Positions 53,220 through 61,126 of a stretch of DNA of 64,000 nt are shown here, in pieces. The stretch comes from Muribaculaceae bacterium. Lineage in GTDB: Bacteria > Bacteroidota > Bacteroidia > Bacteroidales > Muribaculaceae. The notes under the pieces are model-generated. The model saw nothing but the letters and a program-made list of their open reading frames with translations, was not told the origin of the DNA and did not search any database. The translations under genes and the position numbers were made by a program. Location of the stretch: NCBI GenBank assembly GCA_017399915.1, contig JAFQAS010000050.1:62001-126000 (forward strand), in the 5' to 3' direction. Position 1 is the first letter of the stretch, and each line of letters begins with the position of its first letter.

Positions 53220-56200
53220 ATGAATGAAGAAGTATTAGGCCTTGATTTAGGCACAAATTCCATAGGCTGGGCAATTGTAAGGAAAGACAAAAGTCAATAT
53301 GAATTATTGCATAGAGGAGTAGATATTTTCCCCGAAGGAGTGGCTCGAGAAAAGGGTAATGAGAAGCCATCGGTGCAAGAACGAACACAAGCGCGATCAA
53401 TACGTCGCCATTATTTCCGCCGTCGATTGCGAAAAATAGAACTGTTAAAGGTTTTGATTGAATATAGGTTATGTCCGGAATTGACAATAGAACAATTATT
53501 AGAGTGGAAATTAAAAAAGAAATATCCATTAACTGAAGATTTTATAAAGTGGCAACGTACGGATGATAATGAAGATAAAAATCCCTATCACTATAGATAT
53601 GAATGTTTAAGCCGAAGATTGAATTTAGAGCAAGAAAGTGAACGATATATATTAGGTCGTGCATTGTATCACTTATGTCAACGAAGAGGCTTTTTAAGTA
53701 ATCGCAAAGATGGGACAAAAGAAAGTGATGGAGAAGTCAAGGCCTCTATAACAAAATTGACTGAAGAAATCGAACACTCAGGGTGTAAATATATAGGAGA
53801 ATATTATTATTGGTTATATCAACGTGGAGAAAAAATAAGGGGGAAATATGCCGCTCGAAATGAACATTATCGCAAAGAATTTAATGCTATATGCGATAAG
53901 CAAGAGTTGCCAACAGAATTGGTGTTAAAATTAGAGCGAGCAATATTTTATCAACGACCGTTAAAGTCTCAAAAGGGTCTTGTGGGAAAATGTACATTTG
54001 AAAAAACAAAAAGTAGATGCCCATTATCTCATCCACGTTTTGAGGAGTTTAGAATGTTGTCATTCATAAACAATATCAAAGTGAAAACGATGTATGATAA
54101 TGATTATCGTCCCCTTGATGAATTTGAAAAGAGATCAATAATTCCTTTGTTTATGCGAAAAAGCAAAGCTCAATTTGAGTTTGAGGATATTGCAAAAACT
54201 ATTGCCGGGAAGAAAGTTAATTATGGATATAAAGATGATAAATCAGAGGTTGCGTATAGATTTAATTATCGAATGACAACAAATGTATCCGGTTGTCCGG
54301 TGACTGCAGGTCTTATTGGTGTTTTTGGAGAAGATTGGCTTGGCGAAATGTGTAGTGTATATCAAAAAGGATTAAATAAAACATCAGAAGAAATTCTTAA
54401 TGATATTTGGCATGTTTTGTTCTCTTTTGATGATGATCAAAAATTGCAAGAGTGGTGTTTCAAATATTTGCAATTAAATGATGAGCAGGTAGAAAGGATT
54501 GTAAAGATACCTATGCCACAAGGTTATGCGTCCTTAAGTTTAAATGCAATAAATAAAATATTAGTTTATTTGCGACGAGGTTTGCGATATGATGAAGCTG
54601 TTATATTAGCTAATGTAAAATCGGTATTGCCTCAAAATATAGTTAACAACGATTCTGAATTTAACCAAATAGAATCAGATATAATTGATTTGATAACAAA
54701 AGATTATGTTTTTGATCCCGAAAAGCCAAATCGCACAAAACGTGATGCGGTAAAAGAATACCTTGAGGATATAGCCGATTATAAAAGGTTGGATAAGGTA
54801 TACCACCCATCTATGATAGAAACTTATCCTAATGCGTCAGCGAATAAAGATGGAGTTGTGTTGTTAGGCTCTCCACGAACATCGTCGGTGCGTAATCCAA
54901 TGGCAATGCGAGCATTATTCAGGCTTCGTCATCTAATTAATCAATTGATAAAGGAAGGTAAGATTAATCAGTATACAAAGGTAAATATCGAGTTTTCAAG
55001 AAGTTTAAATGATGCAAATCAACGTAAGGCGATAGAGTTAGTGCAACTTGAAAATAATAAAAAACGTAATGCTGCAATTAAGGAGATTCAACGACATTTC
55101 AAGGCGGAACATAATATAGACTATATTCCAGGTGAAGATGAAATAATAAAATATCTTTTGTGGGAAGAACAAAAGCATATGTGTATTTATACAGGTAATA
55201 AAATTGATATATCTGAATTTGTTGGAGCTAATCCTAAGTATGACATAGAGCATACTGTGCCAAGGTCAAGAGGTGGAGATGACTCTCAATTAAATAAGAC
55301 ATTGTGTGAATCGAGATTTAATAGAGAAGTGAAACGAGCGAAACTCCCTTCGGAATTGTCTAATTACAACGAGATAATGGCTCATGTGGCTCAACAAAAG
55401 TGGGAAACAAAGATAAATGACTTGGAAAAACAAATAAGTCGCATTAAAACATCAGGAGCAAGTAGTAAGGAGATTAAAGATGCAATGATAGTAAAACGCC
55501 ATAGATTGAGAATGGAGTTGGACTATTGGAGAGGTAAATACGAACGTTTCACGATGAAGGAAGTGCCTCAAGGATTTTCTAATCGTCAAGGGGTGGATAT
55601 CGGTATTATAGGTCGATATGCACGCATGTATTTAAATTCTTATTTTAATAAATATAAAGGAGATTCAAGTAGTCTTGATGATTCAAATGAAGTAGCAATT
55701 AATAAACAAATATTTACTGTAAAAGGGGCTACTACAGCAGAGTTCAGAGTAATGTGGGGGCTTCAAGAAGAATATACTAAAAAAGAGCGTGTGAATCATG
55801 TGCATCATTGCATAGATGCTATTGTTATTGCTTGTATTGATAGAGGACAATATCAGAAATGGGCAACATATAAAAGAGATTCAGAAATCTATAGATGGGA
55901 TAATCGAGAAAGACCTCAATTTGAAAAGCCTTGGACTACATTTGTAGAAGATGTAAAATCAATATCAGATTCAATATTGATTTCTCACTATACGGCCGAT
56001 AATATGCCAAGACAAACAAAAAAAGTGTTGCGAGTAAGAGGACGAATTCAACGAAATGCTAAAGGGGAAAAGTTGTATCAGCAAGGAGATACAGCGCGGG
56101 GCTCATTGCACCTACAAACTTTTTATGGAGCAATAAAGAAAGATGAACAGGTTAAATATGTGATACGGAAACGCCTTACAGACTTGCAAGAGAGTGATGT

Positions 56201-56918
56201 CAAAAATATTGTTGACGAGGTCGTGAGAGAAAAGATTTGCGAAGTAATTGCAGAAAGAGGATTTAATGAAGCGTTTGCCGAACCGGTGTGGATGAATAAG
56301 GAAAAAGGAGTAGAAATAAAAAAAGTGAGGATATATGCACAAAGTGTAAAAACCCCTATTCATCTAAAGAAACAACGAGATTTATCTTCTAAAGAATATA
56401 AACGAGATTATCATGTGGCAAATGATATGAATTATTGTATGGCAATATATGAAGGTTCTGATAATAGAGGGAAAATCAAACGCTCCTTCCGGATAGTTAA
56501 TAATTTAGAGGCAGCACAAAGATTAAGACTTAACGCTCGCAAATCAGATATTGATTTAGTGCCATTATCTGACAAAAATGATTATCCTTTAAAGTGGGTG
56601 TTGAAAATAGGAACTATGGTTTTGTTTTATGAAAATTCACCGGAAGAAATTGCAAAAGATAACAAATTTGATTTAAATCGAAGATTATATAAAATAACAG
56701 GATTGAATTTAAACCCCACGGGAAATGGTTATGGTAGAATTGTGTTGATTCATAATTCAGAAGCAAGGGCATCTAATCAAATAAAATCAATTAATGGGGA
56801 ATGGCGAATGGGAGAGAATTTACGTCCGTCAATTGTATTATTACATACCCAATTTAATGCACTCATTGAGGGTGTTGATTTCGAGTTAACAACAACCGGT
56901 GAAATAATATTCAAATAA
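53220..56918 (+). CDS. cas9: Cas9 endonuclease, type II-C
   Basis: A 1232-residue RNA-guided DNA endonuclease. RuvC-I is LGLDLGTNSIGWAIV (catalytic Asp9); the Arg-rich bridge helix is at 54-80 (ERTQARSIRRHYFRRRLRKI); RuvC-II is VNIEFSRSLN (Glu591); the HNH domain has YDIEHTVPRSRGG (Asp675, His678) with LNKTLCESRFNRE after it; RuvC-III is VHHCIDAIVIA (His862/863, Asp866). All catalytic residues are present, so the enzyme should be active. Length lies between the short (about 1000-1100) and long (about 1370) subtypes and suits Bacteroidetes II-C. The gene is followed without a gap by cas1 and then cas2, with no csn2 or cas4, which sets subtype II-C. A -7-like TATTTTTA lies at 53179-53186. Confidence 0.97.
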   Translation: MNEEVLGLDLGTNSIGWAIVRKDKSQYELLHRGVDIFPEGVAREKGNEKPSVQERTQARSIRRHYFRRRLRKIELLKVLIEYRLCPELTIEQLLEWKLKKKYPLTEDFIKWQRTDDNEDKNPYHYRYECLSRRLNLEQESERYILGRALYHLCQRRGFLSNRKDGTKESDGEVKASITKLTEEIEHSGCKYIGEYYYWLYQRGEKIRGKYAARNEHYRKEFNAICDKQELPTELVLKLERAIFYQRPLKSQKGLVGKCTFEKTKSRCPLSHPRFEEFRMLSFINNIKVKTMYDNDYRPLDEFEKRSIIPLFMRKSKAQFEFEDIAKTIAGKKVNYGYKDDKSEVAYRFNYRMTTNVSGCPVTAGLIGVFGEDWLGEMCSVYQKGLNKTSEEILNDIWHVLFSFDDDQKLQEWCFKYLQLNDEQVERIVKIPMPQGYASLSLNAINKILVYLRRGLRYDEAVILANVKSVLPQNIVNNDSEFNQIESDIIDLITKDYVFDPEKPNRTKRDAVKEYLEDIADYKRLDKVYHPSMIETYPNASANKDGVVLLGSPRTSSVRNPMAMRALFRLRHLINQLIKEGKINQYTKVNIEFSRSLNDANQRKAIELVQLENNKKRNAAIKEIQRHFKAEHNIDYIPGEDEIIKYLLWEEQKHMCIYTGNKIDISEFVGANPKYDIEHTVPRSRGGDDSQLNKTLCESRFNREVKRAKLPSELSNYNEIMAHVAQQKWETKINDLEKQISRIKTSGASSKEIKDAMIVKRHRLRMELDYWRGKYERFTMKEVPQGFSNRQGVDIGIIGRYARMYLNSYFNKYKGDSSSLDDSNEVAINKQIFTVKGATTAEFRVMWGLQEEYTKKERVNHVHHCIDAIVIACIDRGQYQKWATYKRDSEIYRWDNRERPQFEKPWTTFVEDVKSISDSILISHYTADNMPRQTKKVLRVRGRIQRNAKGEKLYQQGDTARGSLHLQTFYGAIKKDEQVKYVIRKRLTDLQESDVKNIVDEVVREKICEVIAERGFNEAFAEPVWMNKEKGVEIKKVRIYAQSVKTPIHLKKQRDLSSKEYKRDYHVANDMNYCMAIYEGSDNRGKIKRSFRIVNNLEAAQRLRLNARKSDIDLVPLSDKNDYPLKWVLKIGTMVLFYENSPEEIAKDNKFDLNRRLYKITGLNLNPTGNGYGRIVLIHNSEARASNQIKSINGEWRMGENLRPSIVLLHTQFNALIEGVDFELTTTGEIIFK

Positions 56919-57806
56919 ATGCTGAAGCGAGCGTTATACATAACAACGGCATTGCGTCTTTCGGTAAAAAATAACCAACTTATAATAGAATCTAAGGATA
57001 AGCCGGAAGCGATGAATTCGGTTCCGATTGAAGATATAGGTTATGTAATTGTGGAAAATCAGCAAACCACATTTACCATTCCTGCATTAAACTCATTAAG
57101 CGAGAATAATGTAGCGGTAGTGTTTTGTGGGAAAAATATGATGCCATGCTCAATGTTGCTAAACTTGGATTCATGTACAATACAAGGAGAACGATATCGT
57201 CAGCAAATTTCAGCGACCGATACATTGAAAAAATATTTATGGCAGCAAATTATTGAATCGAAAATTAAAAATCAAAGTAATTTGTTAGCAAAACTTGGGT
57301 TAGATGGTGATAAGTTAAAACCGTTATATAAAAATGTAAAAAGAGGAGATGCTGATAATAGAGAAGGGGTTGCGGCAAAGATATATTGGGGCGAACTTTT
57401 TGGAAAAGGATTTTATCGATATAGAGAAGGTCCACCTCCTAACTCATTATTAAATTATGGTTATAGTATTCTCCGTGGAGCAGTTGCTCGTGGATTGATG
57501 GGTTCGGGATTATTCCCCGCATTTGGGATATTTCATAGGAATAGAAATAATGCATTTCCTCTTGCTGATGATATGATGGAGCCATTTCGTCCATATATTG
57601 ATGAGGTAGTATATTATTTACATAATGAGGGTGTCGATGCTCTTAATAAAGATGTGAAACAACATATTGTAAAGACTTTATTTTGTGACACTAAATATGA
57701 ACGAGTTACACGGCCTATGGATATAGGAATAACTTATAGTTGTGCATCTTTGGCGAAATGTTTTTCGGGGGAATTAAAACACCTAAAATTCCCGATTTTA
57801 ATATAG
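56919..57806 (+). CDS. cas1: CRISPR integrase Cas1
   Basis: A 295-residue type II Cas1. Its ATG follows the cas9 TAA directly. Marks are RALYITTALRLSVKNNQLIIESK, IGYVIVENQQTTFTIPALNSLSENNVAVVFCG, the acidic-site region AKIYWGELFGKGFYRYREGPPPNSLLNYGYSILRGAVARGL (Glu of YWGELF, then the later His and Asp sites near FGIFHRNRNNAFPLADDMMEPFRPYIDEVVY). With Cas2 it inserts new spacers in the array. Confidence 0.95.
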   Translation: MLKRALYITTALRLSVKNNQLIIESKDKPEAMNSVPIEDIGYVIVENQQTTFTIPALNSLSENNVAVVFCGKNMMPCSMLLNLDSCTIQGERYRQQISATDTLKKYLWQQIIESKIKNQSNLLAKLGLDGDKLKPLYKNVKRGDADNREGVAAKIYWGELFGKGFYRYREGPPPNSLLNYGYSILRGAVARGLMGSGLFPAFGIFHRNRNNAFPLADDMMEPFRPYIDEVVYYLHNEGVDALNKDVKQHIVKTLFCDTKYERVTRPMDIGITYSCASLAKCFSGELKHLKFPILI

Positions 57807-57816
57807 ATGTTTATCA

Positions 57817-58155
57817 ATGTCGGAACTCAGGTTAAATTCATATCATATTATGTGGCTATTTGTTTTCTTTGATTTGCCGGTAATGACAAAAATACAGCGA
57901 AAGCGAGCAGCAAAATTTCGCAAACTACTCGAAAAAGATGGATTTACGATGATGCAGTATTCGGTGTATGTGCGACATAGCCCTTCAAAAGAAAGTATGG
58001 AGGTTCATCTCAAACGAGTAAAGTCGTTTATACCTCCCGCTGGTATGGTTAGTATTTTACGGGTGACGGGGAAACAATATGGAGAAATAATAAATTATTA
58101 TGGGAAAGAAATACAAGATAATCCTGAAGCACCTCAACAATTAGAATTTTTTTAA
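57817..58155 (+). CDS. cas2: CRISPR-associated protein Cas2
   Basis: A 112-residue Cas2 of the type II kind, 10 bp after cas1. The ferredoxin-like fold begins HIMWLFVFFDLPVMTKIQRKRAAKFRKLLEKDGFTMMQYSVYVRHSPS, with the conserved Asp in FFDLPV. It is the structural partner of Cas1 in spacer integration. A -7 box (TATATTTG, 58156-58163) directly after its stop may serve the array. Confidence 0.94.
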   Translation: MSELRLNSYHIMWLFVFFDLPVMTKIQRKRAAKFRKLLEKDGFTMMQYSVYVRHSPSKESMEVHLKRVKSFIPPAGMVSILRVTGKQYGEIINYYGKEIQDNPEAPQQLEFF

Positions 58156-58267
58156 TATATTTGCAGATAAAACTACATCAATATAGCCATTTCCTTAGAA
58201 GTAATGCTATTTTTATTATGGAAAAACATATATAATATGTTGATAAATAGCAGATTTGGTTGCTAAG
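58156..58267 (+). promoter_or_regulatory. CRISPR leader
   Basis: The 112 bp AT-rich gap between cas2 and the first repeat. It starts with TATATTTG (58156-58163). The repeat furthest from it is degenerate, as expected for the old end, so new spacers should enter at this side. Confidence 0.65.
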
Positions 58268-59415
58268 GTTGTGGTTTGATGTAGAATTCAGATAATTGAC
58301 AACTTTATGATGGTTAATTACATGTATTATTTAGTTGTGGTTTGATGTAGAATTCAGATAATTGACAACAAATAATACTTTAAGTAGATGTATTTAAGTG
58401 TTGTGGTTTGATGTAGAATTCAGATAATTGACAACGTGTTGCTAAATCTACATTACAGCTTGGAAGTTGTGGTTTGATGTAGAATTCAGATAATTGACAA
58501 CACTTGTCTATTTTCTCTTGTAGGGTCATAGGTTGTGGTTTGATGTAGAATTCAGATAATTGACAACGATTGGTGGGATATTAAATGCTTAATCGGTGTT
58601 GTGGTTTGATGTAGAATTCAGATAATTGACAACAATAAGTTAATGTAATGGTAAAGAAAAGCGTTGTGGTTTGATGTAGAATTCAGATAATTGACAACAT
58701 ACCTACTTTGCGATGTAACGTTTTCTGAGTTGTGGTTTGATGTAGAATTCAGATAATTGACAACAAAACAACATCAGCTTAAACAATTTTATGGTTGTGG
58801 TTTGATGTAGAATTCAGATAATTGACAACGATGAGGATTTATAATATGGACAAAAGAATGTTGTGGTTTGATGTAGAATTCAGATAATTGACAACACTCC
58901 TTTACCTTTTTGAATAGCTTGAGCGTTGTGGTTTGATGTAGAATTCAGATAATTGACAACGCTAAAGCAGACTTCCTTAAAAGTATTGAGTTGTGGTTTG
59001 ATGTAGAATTCAGATAATTGACAACACTTGGGAGTGAACCAGGGATATATGTCCAGTTGTGGTTTGATGTAGAATTCAGATAATTGACAACTCAATCGTC
59101 AAAATTATGCAAACATTGCTAGTTGTGGTTTGATGTAGAATTCAGATAATTGACAACTGTACCGATAACGTAATTGTTAGATGCGGAGTTGTGGTTTGAT
59201 GTAGAATTCAGATAATTGACAACGCGAATTAGAGAAACCAACAATGCGACAAAGTTGTGGTTTGATGTAGAATTCAGATAATTGACAACAAATACCATAT
59301 CATTTAATTCAACCTAAGAGTTGTGGTTTGATGTAGAATTCAGATAATTGACAACAAGCAGCAGTTTGAACTGGACGGGTGCGGGGTTGTGGTTTGATGT
59401 AGAATTCAGATAATT
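58268..59415 (+). CRISPR. CRISPR array, 17 full repeats plus one truncated repeat, 17 spacers
   Basis: The 36 bp repeat begins GTTGTGGTTTGATGTAGAAT and ends GATAATTGACAAC; its ends (GTTGT/ACAAC) are complementary. All 17 full copies (first at 58268, last at 59320) are identical. The eighteenth (59386) matches for 30 nt and then diverges (TATGTC instead of GACAAC), marking the distal end. Spacers are 29 or 30 bp; four are 29. Orientation is plus strand, because the 5' half of the repeat is what the tracrRNA anti-repeat can pair with. No spacer is a visible copy of another. Confidence 0.98.
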
Positions 59416-59774
59416 TATGTCTTTTTATACTTGTGAATTAAGAGGAGTGTATAATGGACTAAAGGGGGGAGTGGGGTTGATTTTCTTTTGTTCTTATGTT
59501 CTTCTGTCTGAATTTTGTTGAGGAGATGATTAGAGGAGTGGTGTGCTATCCGGAGGTTTTGGAATGCGGTTATTACATATCGCTTTGCTTTCAAGTGCTT
59601 CGCACAAGAATAATCACAATAATAATTCGTAATGCATAGTTAATTGCAAGGAATGTTTTTTCATTTTTGCTCTTTCGTTTTTTTAGTATTGTTGTTGTGG
59701 GTTTTCAATTTTCGATTCTTTGTAGTATCTTTGCATTTTGAAATAGAAAACTGGAATATATACATTAATATATT
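59416..59774 (+). other. Intergenic region between array and trpS
   Basis: No gene. It holds the right arm of the inverted repeat (59486-59509), a copy of the AT-rich dispersed element near 59623-59650 and a perfect -7 box TATCTTTG (59726-59733) for trpS. A G-rich patch (59463-59477) precedes the repeat arm. Confidence 0.6.
59486..59509. repeat. Right arm of a 24 bp inverted repeat flanking the CRISPR locus
   Basis: Exact reverse complement of 53030-53053 (begins TTTTGTTCTTATG, ends TTCTGTCT). Separation of the arms is about 6.4 kb, and the whole CRISPR-Cas locus lies between them. Confidence 0.75.
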
Positions 59775-60836
59775 ATGAGTAAGGAAATCGTATTGAGCGG
59801 GATTCGTGCAACAGGTAATCTCCATTTGGGGAATTACTATGGCGCGTTGAGTAAGTTTGTTAAGATGCAAGAGGATTATGATTGTTTGTTTTTCATTGCC
59901 GACTTGCATGCGTTGACCACTCACCCCGATCCAAAAACACTTCACACAAATGTGAAGAATATATTGGCAGAGTATCTTGCCGCCGGCGTAGACCCTGAAA
60001 AGGCCACAATTTTTGTGCAAAGTGATGTCCCCGAAATTTCGGAGCTTTATTTGTTGCTTAACATGCATGTGGGTATCGGCGAGTTGATGCGTACTGCTTC
60101 GTTTAAGGATAAGGCTCGTAAGGCACTCGGCATCAAGACCGACAAGGAAGAGGGCGAAATCGAAAAGGAAATCATTGGCAATGAGTCAAACAAGCGAGTG
60201 AATGCCGGTTTGTTGACTTATCCAACGCTTATGGCTGTTGATATCTTGATTCAAAAGGCCAACAAGGTGCCTGTGGGTAAAGACCAAGAGCAACACTTGG
60301 AGTTGACCCGCCGTTTTGCTCGCCGCTTCAATTCGTTCTATGGCGTGGATTTGTTCCCCGAACCCGAAAACTTCAACTTTGGCGGTAACGCAGTGAAGGT
60401 TCCCGGTCTTGACGGCTCGGGCAAGATGGGTAAGAGCGAGGGCAACTGCATCTACCTCATCGATGAAGAAAAAGTGCTTCGCAAGAAGGTGATGCGTGCT
60501 GTGACCGATGAGGGACCAAAGGTACCAAATTCACCGGTGTCGCAACCAATCGAAAATCTATTCACGTTGATGGAGCTTACTTCGGCTCCCGAGGTGATTC
60601 AACAATATCGCGATGCTTATGCTGATTGCTCTATCCGCTATGGCGACTTGAAAAAGCAGTTGGCTGAGGATATCTTGAAGGTTACGTTGCCTATTCGTGA
60701 ACGTATCCTCGATATTCAAAATGATGATGCATTGTTGGCACGCGTAATCAAGCAAGGTGCCGACCGCGCTCGAGAACGTGCTTCGAAAACTCTCAGCGAG
60801 GTGCGCGAAATTATGGGTATTAAGAAGTTTTATTAA
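59775..60836 (+). CDS. trpS: Tryptophanyl-tRNA synthetase
   Basis: A 353-residue class I aminoacyl-tRNA synthetase. The HIGH-type motif is TGNLHLGNYYGALSK, the KMSKS-type loop is GSGKMGKSEGN, and the Trp-binding region has MRTASFKDKARKALG. It charges tRNA-Trp with tryptophan. Promoter -7 TATCTTTG at 59726-59733; terminator at 60883-60920. A monocistronic housekeeping gene. Confidence 0.95.
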   Translation: MSKEIVLSGIRATGNLHLGNYYGALSKFVKMQEDYDCLFFIADLHALTTHPDPKTLHTNVKNILAEYLAAGVDPEKATIFVQSDVPEISELYLLLNMHVGIGELMRTASFKDKARKALGIKTDKEEGEIEKEIIGNESNKRVNAGLLTYPTLMAVDILIQKANKVPVGKDQEQHLELTRRFARRFNSFYGVDLFPEPENFNFGGNAVKVPGLDGSGKMGKSEGNCIYLIDEEKVLRKKVMRAVTDEGPKVPNSPVSQPIENLFTLMELTSAPEVIQQYRDAYADCSIRYGDLKKQLAEDILKVTLPIRERILDIQNDDALLARVIKQGADRARERASKTLSEVREIMGIKKFY

Positions 60837-60882
60837 TTCATAATGCATAATTCATAGTTAATAGGACTTTAAAAACAATAAT

Positions 60883-60920
60883 AAAAACGCGTGTTACATG
60901 GTGTTGTAACGCGCGTTTTT
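60883..60920 (+). terminator. Terminator of trpS
   Basis: AAAAACGCG, GTTAC and GTAAC, CGCGTTTTT form a long stem with one mismatch and a T5 tail. Confidence 0.8.
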
Positions 60921-61033
60921 GCCTATATGTTTGTCGCTGTTGCTCAAAAGGAAATATATTTTAACAATGTTGTATCAGTTTTACAAAACTAAAAAAAATG
61001 TAAACAAATACCAAAAAAACAAATTATTTTTAT

Positions 61034-61041
61034 TACATTTG
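61034..61041 (+). promoter_or_regulatory. -7 element of the large secreted protein gene
   Basis: TACATTTG, perfect TAnnTTTG, 85 bp before ATG 61127. No clear -33. Confidence 0.45.
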
Positions 61042-61126
61042 CCCAATAATACCATAATAGTACTACTATTTACATAAAAACTATACTAACTTGACAATTA
61101 ATTTTTTAAATCTAATATTTAAATTT

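Noticed and set aside
53220..58155. Type II-A or II-B assignment of the CRISPR system
   Set aside because: There is no csn2 and no cas4; cas2 is followed directly by the leader and array.
58880..59095. A minus-strand frame of 71 codons across the array
   Set aside because: It is only translated CRISPR repeats and spacers.
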